Origin: Escallonia rubra
Lineage: Eukaryota; Streptophyta; Magnoliopsida; Escalloniales; Escalloniaceae
Reading direction: 5' to 3'
Length of the DNA: 64,000 bases
NCBI GenBank assembly: GCA_033065855.1
Contig: JAVXUO010002200.1
Span: forward strand, 310,001-374,000
Part shown: one piece after another, positions 1-13,479 of the stretch
How the letters are laid out: the number at the start of each line of letters is the position of its first letter
Numbering within the stretch: position 1 is the first letter of the stretch
Notes under the pieces: generated by a model
What the model saw: only the letters and a program-made list of their open reading frames with translations
The model's database searches: none
What the model was told of the DNA's origin: nothing
Translations under genes and position numbers: made by a program

Positions 1-704
1 CTAAGAAGCGTATTAACACCTTGATGCTATTTGCATATAACTTTTTTTTACCATTTACGTGAAAATAAGTTGGTTGAATTCCAATAACATGTCTGCAAGG
101 AGTTGGCTAACAATGTTTAAGTTCGGTACTTTTAGAACAGAAATTCGAAAAGCAAATCCAAACCAAAAAATTTGAGCTTGAAAAAATTGAAAGCGAGGAA
201 CTTTATTAGTGACCAAAAGAAGAGTGATAGTCACAATTTCTGTACTCTTCCAAACTTGCCTAAAAGGAAACAATTAAAAGGCTCTAGAAGATTAAGATGG
301 CAAGCGTTAAAGGGAGAAATAAATATGTAAAATGGTCCACATATTAGAGGAGTTTAGAGGTGGGAGTCTCTAAAACTAGTCAAAGTAAACTACCAAACAG
401 AGTAATACATGGAATTGGTCAAAACATGTGCACTCAAATTTCAATAACCCATTAGGTTAGGCAGTAGCGTCTATCCAATAATTGACTCACCTTGCAACCT
501 TATATTACATTATTAGTGCAAGTGGCCTCACTTGTCTTTGCCTAAACTGACTATGTGTTTACATCAACTTCAAACGCACGTCATACTTGTTATTCTAGGC
601 GTGTATACCTCATTAAACTACCCAAAAAGAGATGTATACAAGTATATTATATACCTCACTAAACTGTCAAAAGAATAGTTGTATACCTCGTTTTTTGACA
701 CTTC
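1..704. other. AT-rich intergenic DNA
   Basis: I see no gene, RNA or clear repeat boundary here. The short open frames lack codon structure or family motifs and look like chance reading frames in AT-rich DNA. Confidence 0.5.
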
Positions 705-1365
705 GGGTTCGTTTGACAATTTTTTTTTTTGTTTTCAGTTTTTAAAGAGCAGGTTTTTAAAGAGCAGCTTAATTTTTTTTTTTATAAAAACAAGTGGGTG
801 TTTGATAACCCCTTTTTTTTTTTGAGTTTTTTTTTTTTGTGTTTGGTAACCCTTTTTACTTTGACTTTTTTTTTTTTGGTGGTTTGCGGTGGTGGGGTGT
901 AGCGGTGGTGGTGGTGGTGGCCGGCGGCCGGAGTGGCGGTGGTCGCCGGCGGCCGGAGGTGGCTGCCGGTGGTCGCCGGCGGTGGCAGCCGGCAATCTCC
1001 GGCGGTGGTCACCGGCGGCCGGAGGTGGCTGCCGGTAGTCTCCGGCAGTGGTCGCCGGCGGCCGGAGGTGGTCGCCAGCGGCCGGCGGTGGTCGCCAGCG
1101 GCCGGCGGTGGTCGCCTGAGGTGGCGGCCGGTGGTGGTCGCCTGAGGTGGCTGCCGGCGGTGGGAGGGTGGTGGTGGTGGTCTAAGAAAAAAAAACCAAA
1201 AGTGAAAAAAAAAACCAGTTTCTTGAGTTTTTTTTTTTACTCTTCAGTTTAAAAACTGGTTTTTAAAATTGAAAAAAAAATGGTTACCAAACGCTTCTTT
1301 TTTTTTCAGTTTTTAAAAACTGAAAAAAAAAACGCGGAAATTTTTTTTTTCAAACCTAGCCTTCA
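705..1365. repeat. Inverted-repeat element with poly-T arms and a GGC-rich core
   Basis: The left arm (about 708-870) has T-runs, TTTTCAGTTTTTAAA-like text and GTTTGGTAACC. The same text recurs inverted in the right arm (about 1190-1362). The core (890-1180) is a GGC/GGT-rich simple repeat that creates open frames on both strands with only Gly, Arg, Val and Pro-type composition. This looks like a non-autonomous terminal-inverted-repeat transposon, but I could not find a convincing target duplication, so the class is open. Confidence 0.45.
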
Positions 1366-2479
1366 TCATGGGCTGCTAAGTTTCCGGATCTTCATCATTG
1401 GCTTTGAGTAAGATGTAGGATAAGAGCAAATATTGGAGTAGAAATGGTTTTTTTAAGTATTATAGCTAGTAGTCATCTTTATGTAATTCTTCTTTCTCGT
1501 TTGTCGGTTGAATAGTGTCATACTTATTCATCATATATTGAAGCGTTGTTTGTGTGATTGATGTCGAGGCCATAGGCGGAGATACCTCATTTTTGTAAGT
1601 TTTCTTTTCATATTTTGATACAGTCTAATCCAGATAGTTTATCTGTATTGGGTTTAGCGCATGTCAAACTCTGGTAGTCTATTGTGTCTGTAAACACTCT
1701 ATTGTTGCATTGTCGTATCCAGCTTGGAGTTACTTGGCATGTTTAATTTTTAAATTTTCACTCAAGTCTTGAAAAGTTTACAAACTATTTAGAAGTCAAA
1801 TTATGTACCAAAAACAGTTAGAAGTAAGTAAAATACTTGCAAAACAAATATTGTTAGGAAGTTCACACTTTCTTTATCTTAAACTTGCAAATCAATGACG
1901 GACAGTGATAAGGATGTGTGAATATGCTTAAGTTGGATCGATACTCGCTCAATATGGGCCATTGGATTATTTAAAAATGACTGATGTCATTAATTTCTTT
2001 TGTTTAAAGACAAAAATACCCTTAAAGCCTAACCTCTCTTGATAAATTGCAAATCTCTTGCTCAACTTCCCGACATCCTCTCATAAATGACCACCACTGT
2101 TGTCATTGCCACTACTACCTAAATCAAACTCCAACTACCCGTGTTTGCACAAAATCAAACCTCAACTTTGAATTGTTTGTAGTTTACATCCCGATCGTGA
2201 ATCACGTTGTCACTTTGTGGTGCTACAAAAGGGTGGGATTATCAGTTGTTAGAGTTGAGATCGAGGAGAGAAATTTTAGAGATGGCTGAAATTGGGAAAT
2301 TAAATAATCACTTAAATTCTTTAAATGAACAATAACATTATCTGAAAATGACTGTAATACAGTTTTGAGGATCAAGATCTTGTGCTGTACAGTAGAGGTG
2401 TTGTACAACATTTAGTGATAAAAGATTGTCACTGAAAGTATTTTGTCGTTGTTGCTGAAATTTATAATGATAATTTTAA
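1366..2479. other. AT-rich intergenic DNA
   Basis: I see no gene or recognisable repeat. The last nine bases (2471-2479, TAATTTTAA) are the left target duplication of the element that starts at 2480. Confidence 0.5.
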
Positions 2480-3650
2480 GGGTTAATTACTCACGGTACC
2501 TCTGAGGTTTACCCTAAATTACACACGGACCCCACTATCTTTGAAAATTACACTCCGCTCCAAAAATCTAGATTTCTTTGACGGTGTTAACGGCTGGTCA
2601 TAAAAAGACATTTTTGCCCTCTCTTTTTTTGCTCATATTCTTGATAATTTTTCCTATATTCTTATATTTCCTCCTTTATATTCCAAGAAAACCACGGATG
2701 CCCAACCATCTCCCAGTTCAACCTCACCTCCGCCGGACCCGTCTGCTCCGCCAAAGCGGGGCCGTGGACGGTCGCCCAAGGCCAAGGATCCGTCGTCTCC
2801 TAAAGTGACTGCCCCCTCCGCTCCCACCGGGCCCACACGCCTCACTGGCAGCCAACTCCAGCCTCACCTTTCACCAGCAGCATCGCGCCGCACATCCACG
2901 ACCACCATGTCGTGACCAAAGCACCGCTCATCACCACTTCCAAGCCGCATGCAATCGTTGCTGCAAGCATTGTATCCAGTATTTGATGGCCGATTTCGGC
3001 CGGTGCCACCAGCAAACAAACAACATGAAAAACTCTTGACGGCCCCGGCAGAAATTTCGGCTACGGATGCCCAACCAATGAAATTCCGGCGATGTCGAGG
3101 CAGCCACCATCCACACTGTCAAGTTCTATCACCAACTGCCACACCTTCTTCTCTGTAGCAGGGATGGAACGAACGCCGCAAACCATCTTCACCTTCACCC
3201 CTCCCTCTTCTCTACCGTCGAGAAGATCGTTTCCTTTCCTTTACCAATCTTGATTTCCCCGATCGCAACCGCAACCAACCCCACACGCCGTCCACCAATA
3301 CCGGCCGGAAAACAGCCACCCAAACGCCGCAACCAACACCGCACAAACGCCGCACAAATGCAGACCCAAATGGGTCTGCAAATGGGAAAGATAATGAAGA
3401 AGAAGAAGAAGAAGAAGAATCTTAAAGGGCAAGGGGTATTTATTCAAGAAAGGGAGGGCAATTTGGGGATGAAAAATCCAAAAAGTAAGGTGTCAGAGAA
3501 TCTTTAGACGGAGTTAGGGTCCGCGTCAATTTTGTGGGGCTCCGTGAAATGCGGGTACAAACCTGGGGGAACGGAGTGTAATTTTCAAAAGATAAGGGGG
3601 TCCGTGTGTAATTTATGGTAAACCTCAGGGGTGCCGTGAGTAATTAACCC
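2480..3650. mobile_element. Non-autonomous MULE (Pack-MULE), 1,171 bp
   Basis: The ends are inverted repeats of roughly 80 bp that begin GGGTTAATTACTCACGG at 2480 and end with the reverse complement at 3650. The element is flanked by a perfect 9-bp direct repeat TAATTTTAA at 2471-2479 and 3651-3659. Long TIRs with a 9-bp duplication are the hallmark of Mutator-like elements. There is no transposase. The interior is far more GC-rich than the flanks and contains a gene-like segment with an AT-hook motif, as expected when MULEs capture host gene pieces. A GAA/AAG simple repeat lies near 3397-3420. Confidence 0.9.
2694..2915 (+). pseudogene. Captured AT-hook protein fragment inside the Pack-MULE
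   Basis: One plus-strand frame from about 2694 to a stop at 2913-2915 reads as a Pro/Ser-rich segment, then PPKRGRGRSPKAKDPSSPK, then more Pro/Ser/Thr-rich sequence. The KRGRGR core (from 2754) is the minor-groove AT-hook signature of plant AT-hook and HMG-Y-like proteins. It has no start codon of its own and no partner domain is visible, so it is a fragment. The capture is inferred from its GC-rich codons and its position inside the TIRs. The parent gene is not in this window. Confidence 0.55.
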
Positions 3651-3737
3651 TAATTTTAATCATAAAAATATTCAGCAGCATTTTTTGGTATAGTACCTCT
3701 GCTGTACGACAAAGGATCCTGATTCCAGTTCTAGGGT

Positions 3738-4728
3738 AATACAGATTAATACCCTAAAAGTACACTAAAGTCTCACTTAAGGGCACTTGTTTTCAATATT
3801 TACACTTCAGGGTCTGGAGCTTTAACTATGCATTTAGTAAGTACTAAAACCCATTTTCCGTCCAAATTCCTAGCTGTGCTCCTGAAAAGTTAGGGGAAAA
3901 GCATCAATTTACTTGTAGTTGGGGTAACAAACTAATTTCTGCCCCGAAGCCCTACCGGCCACCGCCCTCTTCCTCTGCCACTGCCTACTTTCTCGAGCAG
4001 CCGACACACCAAACCCAATAGTGCCACATGCACTGCCCCTTCCTCAGCCACCTACCGCGACACCCCCCCCCCCCAAACAGTCTCACCCTTGATCACCCGC
4101 CACCACAAACATAAAAACACCACGTTGGCCCTATTCCCACCCTGTCCCCCCCCCACCTACACACACACGCATCGCCCCTCCCCCTCCCCAATCCTACACC
4201 ATACAGTCATACAAAAACACACCCATCCCTCCCCCCCAAACAACAGTAAGCCGATTGTTGTTACTTCTATTTGTTCGTACCTACCTATGCAATGAACTTA
4301 AGGCAAGACAGTCGCGACAAAGTGATGGTGTTAACATTGAAGAGAACATAACAGAGGGTTGTCGGAAGAGGGTGGGCAGATGCTGGAGATGGCAGGGTGT
4401 TGGTCTTGGCAGTGGTGTCTTCTCAGACTGGTGGTGGGTCTTGGTGTTTATATGGGGCTTGAGGTATGGCATCGAGGAAGGTAAGTGGGATGCAAAGGAA
4501 GAGAACATAAAAATAGAAAGAAAAAAAAACAGGACATAAAATTAACACAATAAGTACAGTATTTGGTAATAAGTGTAAACTAGTGTTTGACGAATATACC
4601 CCTAGCTCAACTTGGACAGAAAAGGGACTTAGGTACTTACTGATTGCATAATTAAAAGCTTAGACCTTGACGTGTATATAGGTCCTAAAGTCAGACTTTT
4701 GTAGACTTTCAGCGTATTAATCTGTATT
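3738..4728. mobile_element. Long-TIR element (MULE-like), about 1 kb, diverged
   Basis: The left end begins AATACAGATTAATACC at 3738. A related inverted sequence ends at 4728, with similarity continuing patchily for about 150 bp inward, including a shared TCAGTAAGTAC/TTAGTAAGTAC stretch. Long imperfect TIRs suggest a non-autonomous MULE. I could not align a target duplication. The interior (about 3940-4500) is C-rich on its left half and holds open frames with no motif I recognise. Confidence 0.6.
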
Positions 4729-4969
4729 TAAACTTGTCGTTCATCTCTAAATTTGTAAACAATGGAAATGAAAAAAGAGGTAAATACATTTTGCTCCCCT
4801 GTACTTTAGGCCGGAAGCAACATGGCCCCCCTCTTTTTTAAAAAGTTAAACTAAACTTATTTGTATTCCTCGAAAATGGGCATATTGGATGGATTCCGTC
4901 CAACATAACCTTATTTTTGGGCGAGAATTATTTGGCACCTTTTAAAGACCAAAATACCCATTCTATAAC

Positions 4970-5893
4970 AACACAAAACCACACACACAGACAACCCCAC
5001 CCCCCACACACACATACACCCACCCACACCTAACCCACCACGGTTGCCTCCTCCCCCTATAATCCACGAACACTCGCACCCTGCATGCACGTACGCAGCC
5101 ACACACACTATGGGTTGGCCCTCCCCCCTCCCTCTCATCACCTACCACCTCATGTACATACACACGCACACACAAACTATATGCATACACACTGAATAAA
5201 CAAAATCATATTACAGAACACGTGCAAACACACACCCATACCACCGCACACTAAGCATATGCACACCCATACACACATTGAACATGCACAACCACAGTAC
5301 ATGCATGCGCGCGCGCGCACATGCACACACACACACACATTGATGGGGATGAGAGGTAAGTGTGAGCAGAAAGGGAACGCGGATGAATGTGTATGTCTGC
5401 GTGTGCGCACGTGCACGTGCCGTGTGTGTACAGTGATGGGGATGATCAATGTGGGTGTGTGCTTGTGGGAGCAAGATGGGTGGGGTGTGTGTGTTTGTGG
5501 TTAAAGGGTGGGGGTGGGTGGGAGGGGGAAAGAAGGGGTTGACTATGTGTGTTGGGGTGTTTGTGTGTGAGGGGTTGGGGGGGGGGGGGGTTATTTCTCT
5601 ATGTCTTGTGGTGGGTGTGTATTGGGGGTGAATGATGGGAAATGTCTGCAAGGGGGTGTGTGTGCGCCTACGCGCGGCGCACGCGCGTGCGTGTGTGAGA
5701 GAGAGAGTTTGTGTTTGCTTGAGGGTGGGGGTGGGGGGACGGGGGTAAATTATGTGTGTGGGGTGGGGGTTAGTGATGGGTCTGAAAATGTGCATGTGTC
5801 ACGGGCGCGCGCGCGTGTGTGTGTGAGAGAGAGAGGGTTTGTGTGTGTTTGGGGAGGGGGGTCGGTTTGTATTCTCTGTTTTTCTCTGTGTGA

Positions 5894-5925
<32 letters not shown>

Positions 5926-5960
5926 AAGAAAGAGAGAGAGGGAGTTTGTGGTGTGAGTTT
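4970..5960. repeat. CA/TG, GA and GC microsatellite tract
   Basis: Positions 4970-5340 are CA-rich on the plus strand. Positions 5380-5900 are TG/GGT-rich, with alternating GC runs (5310-5320, 5805-5815) and GA runs (5695-5708, 5908-5942). The left and right halves are therefore crudely complementary. All open frames across it are simple-sequence artefacts. Confidence 0.9.
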
Positions 5961-6016
5961 GTGGCAGTGTTAAGTTTGGTGGGCGGCAGGGTGTGGGATG
6001 GGAAGGGGATGGCGGC

Positions 6017-8218
6017 TAAGGGTGAGCACGGTTCAGTTTGGGGGCTAAACCGCGAACCAAACAAATAGACCTCGGTTCACAAATCCTTGAACCAAACCGA
6101 ACCAATACACCTTGGTTTGAACGGTTCAAATTGAACGGTTCGGATCGGTTTGAGCGTTGTTAAACATTACTTCGTTTTAAGGAAAAATGAAAACCCACTA
6201 ACCAAAAGCTACACTACATGCCACAGTTACATTACATGATTAATTGAAAACACTAATCTGTCAACAAATAAAAGTTACATTACATGAAAAGTTCTAAAGA
6301 CCAAGCATCTAGAGATAAACAAAACAAGGCATTAGGAAGTCTGTTAACCAATGAAATAACTAAACAAGGCACTACGAATTCTAGTAACAAAAAGCTTCAC
6401 TGCAACACTTATGTCAAGATCCAATTTTACATTCCAGTAACAAAGAGCTTCATTTCAAGACTTATGTCAAGATCCAATTTGCCATCTTTCAGTTAATCTG
6501 CAAAACAAGTGGAAATCGCTGGCGACCGCAATGTCCAACATCATCAGAACAATATGATCAAATGCTCAACATCATCAAAAAGAATAACACAAGTACTATC
6601 AAACAACATAAGAAGCTAATGAAGGGCATACCTTTATCAACTACACATTTTTTACGCTTTTGTTGATGGCTCGACCCATTGCCTTGAATACGATTTATGA
6701 AGAACCTTTTTCCTACAAAGTACTAAATCAAGGACATGTAAGAAGAGCAGAACGAAATCAAACTCTCTTTGGACTAGAACCACGCTGAATTTACCTCAAA
6801 ACTTACAATGAAAAAGGAGTTATAACACCATGCTTCAGTTTAAAACTATACATATACAAGGACACCTAAAAGATTATATGGTACTCTAGATGCCTCATGC
6901 CAGTGCCAAGAAACTTGCAAACTATTAACTATATAAATTCAAGTCTTGAAAACTATTCACTTGCCTTTTTTCAAACGAATTAAAGTCACTACATTAACTA
7001 CATGGTATAAAACACCAAACACCACTACAAATTCACAAGACCGTAACGACACAACGTCATCATAAACATGGCAAGGAAGCACAATCACATACATCAAACT
7101 TATTCAACCAGAACAACTTTATTATATCACTCATCTTTATATTGACAAGCATGAAAATAATGCAAAACCTCAACTGACTTCATCAATGGATACTACATAA
7201 AATAAATTCCACATAGACGCTTCACTGTTATCCTTAATGCTCCCATTGCACATTTGCACCTTTGCCTTGAAGTATTATACAACGGCGTAATTAACTACAC
7301 AGTGTGAATAACCAACATAGGAACTTAGACATTTAATACACATTGCTTTTGACCATTACGGTATTATGACAAACCAAACAACCTAATTATAAAATTTAGA
7401 GATTCAAAAACATCTAATTGAATATTATTTAGTAAAGATGGTAAGTAAACTTGAAATAAACTCATAGCATAAGTGATATAGCTGCACATCCTTCCTTGGC
7501 TCCTAATCCGAATCTCATTCTCGTCAATCCGCGTTCAGCTCTCGACTTCTCCACCTTATGGTAGCAATCCATCTCCACGAATAAAAAACCTGTGCCAAAT
7601 CGCCAAAAACAAACACAAAAATCTAAAGAAAAATTGATAAAGATCACATGCAAAAAGAATAATTGACGGCGACGGCGACGGCGATTTCAATTAGAGACAT
7701 GTTTAGAGGTTTCTAGGGTTCAGTGGATTTATGGGTACCTTCTTCGAATTAACTGAAATTCCAAACCCATAAACTTCATGATCTAAATTAATCTGCAAAA
7801 TGAATATTGCGACGGCGATTTCTCTATGTATCCAAAGTTTCAAACACAGGTCCTTCAAGATCTGTTTCTCTATATATGAAGATTTATTGGGTATTGGGTA
7901 AGATCAAAGAAAAGCGTGATGTATAAAATTGGAGCGGCCGAAAAAGAGTGGGCTGAAAACATGAGTTAGGGTGAAATGAGGTGAACTAACTACTAACCAG
8001 GGTCAATGACAGGTTATCTTTAGTAGGGTAACTAGGGTAAGGTGTGTATATATATATATATAATGCCCCTCGGTTCGGTTCGGTTCAGTGACGGTTTGGA
8101 ATATTTGAACCGTGAACCGAACCGGCCTCGGTTTGAAATTTTTGAACCCAAACCGTTCAAACTCATCAACGGTTCGGATTCGATTGATTCGGTTTGATCG
8201 GTTCTTTGCTCACCCCTA
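6017..8218. mobile_element. Non-autonomous hAT element, 2,202 bp
   Basis: The ends are TAAGGGTGAGCA (6017) and the inverse of TAGGGGTGAGCA (8218). The flanking 8-mers ATGGCGGC (6009-6016) and ATGGCGGT (8219-8226) differ at one base. Short TIRs with an 8-bp duplication define hAT elements. Subterminal regions (6030-6170 and 8065-8200) are dense in CGGTTCGG/GAACCG motifs in inverted orientation, as expected for transposase-binding subterminal repeats. The interior (6180-8040) is AT-rich with no recognisable transposase or other gene. Confidence 0.85.
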
Positions 8219-8433
8219 ATGGCGGTAGATGAAAAAATGTTAGAAAATGGTTGGGGTTTAAAAATTTTGTGAATAAAAAGGGGTCGTTTTGACATTTCAA
8301 CAGAATCTGTTGTATCTGTTCAAATGTGCCCACTTTTCAATTGTACATGTATGTTTAGTTCGACTTTTTGAAAAAGGATTAGCCCATATTACTTCCGGCC
8401 CAATATATACGGAGGCAAAGTTGCATTTACCTC

Positions 8434-8908
8434 ATTTAAAAAACAAAAAAAAAATCAAGGAAAAGCATATGAAGTGTTGGTCAATAATAGGAGACCTTCA
8501 TTTTGTCTTCAAACTAAACTATCATCAAGATGACAGGGTCACAAAAATGAGTGGCCACACCCAATAACCTAATATGCATTTGACCTGCACTCCACTCTCA
8601 TGACTCGCAATCCAAAAAAGCAGTTGGACAAGAAGACCGTTGACAAGATTGAAATCAAACCACAGCCGTCGGATCAGAGGCGGCTGGGAGTCCGCCTCTC
8701 TCCGGATTACCGTCCAAACACGTCCTGGCGCGTTTTCGGACATCCTTCCTTGCACTTGCCAGGAACTCCCTCCCTCAGCTCCCCACTATTTAAAACCCTC
8801 TCCGGCGATCACCCAGTTTTACCACTTTTCAACACACTCAATTCTCATCCCCTCTGTTTCATCATCTTGGAGAGAGAAACCTTAGTTTTAGAGATAGAGA
8901 GGGAGGAC
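8434..8908 (+). promoter_or_regulatory. Putative promoter and 5' leader of the MPK3-type gene
   Basis: A TATA-like TATTTAAAA lies at 8787-8795, about 115 bp before the start codon. Upstream are two WRKY-type cores: TTGACC at 8580-8585 and TTGACA at 8640-8645. The interval 8690-8908 is pyrimidine-rich like a plant leader and ends with a GAGA-rich stretch before ATG. W-box control fits a defence-responsive MAP kinase, but this is inferred from motifs only. The left boundary is the MULE-like element end. Confidence 0.5.
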
Positions 8909-11601
<2,693 letters not shown>

Positions 11602-13479
11602 ATGCATGATCTAAACGAAACTTTTTATAGAATAAATACATGGGGTGAGTGCCTCACAAAAGTAAACACATCTTTGAATATCAACCTTGTAGCTTGCATA
11701 TCCAGATCATCCTGTCTGACCACGATCTTTAACAAGGTGAGTTCCTCGGAGGTCCTATTAGCCACGTATCTTCATGACTTTTGAGTGATGTTCCTTATAT
11801 AGATTTTTTTATTGGTTTATTTTTGTGTTATGTTATAGTAATGCTTTGAAACCAAGATTTTTGTGGTTTCTTCTTCAATGTATTTCATTCTTACGATGTA
11901 CAGTAAAACTTGGTCGAGTGTAATCGACGTTGTAACTTTTGTTGCAAAGGTATTTTATGAGAATCAATTTGTTCTACCCTTATTTAACAATTTCAAAGTA
12001 GTTATGGTGGTCCATCTGAAGTTTAGGATGACCAAGAACACTACCAAAGTAGCAACAAGTGCTATGCATATCATTTGAATTACCTCCTGAGACAGCATAA
12101 ATACAGGATGGTTCGTGGATTGATATATGTAAGGGGAGGGTGAACTTTTTGTCGAGAGATATAAACCCCACATCGGATAAATAATTAATAATATTTCAAT
12201 GTATAAGCTTTGTAGGCCTCTCCCCTTATTGCCAATTGTTTTTAAGTTGGATGCTTTCACACTTTTTCACTTTTAACAAGTGTTCTATATAGAGCTAGCA
12301 ATAGTTGACAATAATGGCGATGCATCTTTAATTGATGCATCGTTAATTCCAGGAGAGGACTGAGGAGTTACATCCTCAAAAATTTCAAACTGGAATCGTA
12401 CTTATAGTACAGTCTATCCGTGGTGCAATTGTTGACTGTTGTTCACTTGGAACCATCGTTGAATTCCGGGTGATGGCTTTGATCTTCTTGGGGAAATCAA
12501 GCAACAGAAGGGTTGAATGGTTTGGCTTTAATTGAATTTACGATGAAAAAAAACATCAAGCTCCACTAATTACAAAGATTAAACCATGCAAATATGTTAA
12601 TATCCCTAACTGATCTTCGATGGTGATACAATTGCGGGTCAACACAACTGCATAAGTGTATATAAGAAGGGGTCAAAATTCCTTTCCTCAACCCCCCTGC
12701 GAGACCAGATGAATGTGATTTAGACATTTATTTAGTCTAGAAGCTAAGCAAATGTCTCAAATTGATTGGCGGGGAAATTAAGATCTTGCACTTAATGTGT
12801 TGCCTTTCAAGCGAGACAATCCTCTCTCTACACAGAACTTTCAGAGGGAGCTTGTAGACTAGTTATATGTGTTTGGGCCAGTGATTGAACAGTTCAGATA
12901 GTATAGACGCATGTTATTGTCGCGACTCCGGCTATCATGTTCTTGCTTAAAAGGAACCTGTTTACCTAGCCACTGTACTAAGTTGGTTATGAGCTGAAGC
13001 ACTACACCAGATTCTATCTGATTAATGATTATACTCTGCAACACTTTGAACAAGAGAAAGTGTGGATTCACATGTTTAATTCAGGAAACAAAATGTATGG
13101 TCAATAGCTTCCGTAAGAACCAAATTGAAGCAAAACGCTCTGGAAAAGTATTGTTTGAAGGCTAGTTTCCCGAGGGGTACTGTTGCTACTCAGATACAGA
13201 TATCATCGGATGGAAAATCTGTTCCTGATTACCTGGATTCTCCCTATCCTGGGTAGCCATCCATGGATAATCTGAAAAAGCAAAGAGATTGACAGAATAA
13301 TGGTGGTCATAACTTTCTGAAGGGAAATACTGATGTAGTTTATCAAAGAGTCAACTGGCCATTGAGAATTTTTCCTCCAAGGATGCAGAAATCCTTAGAG
13401 AATTGTATAGTATATAAACATGAATAGCTGCCACTGACCATGGCACATATAGTAGCCATTCTTATCATTTAGGTTGCCT
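11602..13479. other. Intergenic region between the kinase and the first NPF gene
   Basis: It holds the 3' region of the kinase gene, a solo LTR (12150-12261) and otherwise AT-rich sequence. I see no coding gene. A short stretch near 13150-13260 has some codon-like bias but no identifiable family. Confidence 0.5.
12150..12261 (+). mobile_element. Solo LTR of a TRIM-like retroelement, 112 bp
   Basis: It starts TGTCGAGAGATATAAACC and ends GCTTTCACA, so it has the TG...CA termini of an LTR. A perfect 5-bp duplication CTTTT flanks it (12145-12149 and 12262-12266). It is clearly related to the LTR at 43978-44087 (shared blocks around CCCACATCG, CTTTGT and ATTGCCAATTG), where a tRNA-Met primer site confirms retroelement origin. 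A single LTR with its duplication is the product of LTR-LTR recombination. Confidence 0.8.

Larger units (their letters stand above)
4778..8433. mobile_element. Long-TIR MULE-like element hosting a hAT insertion
   Basis: The left end begins GAGGTAAATACATTTTGC. The right end is its inverted counterpart at 8433. Diverged similarity runs about 140 bp inward on both sides (shared blocks include GGCCGGAAG and AAAAAGT.AACTAAAC). The flanks ATGAAAAAA (4769-4777) and ATTTAAAAA (8434-8442) match at 7 of 9 bases and are a plausible degraded target duplication. There is no transposase. The core is a CA/TG-rich low-complexity tract. A separate hAT element occupies 6017-8218. Confidence 0.7.

Noticed and set aside
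735-1252. Overlapping Gly/Arg/Val-rich and Pro-rich frames
   Set aside because: They come from the GGC-rich core of an inverted-repeat element and show no codon structure or motif.
5211-5795. 194-codon minus-strand frame rich in His, Thr and Pro
   Set aside because: It is a translation of CA/TG microsatellite DNA, and overlapping frames exist on both strands with the same simple composition.
8600-8908. In-frame upstream extension of the MAP kinase N-terminus
   Set aside because: The extension overlaps the TATA-like box and the pyrimidine-rich leader, and the conserved N-terminus begins at the ATG at 8909.
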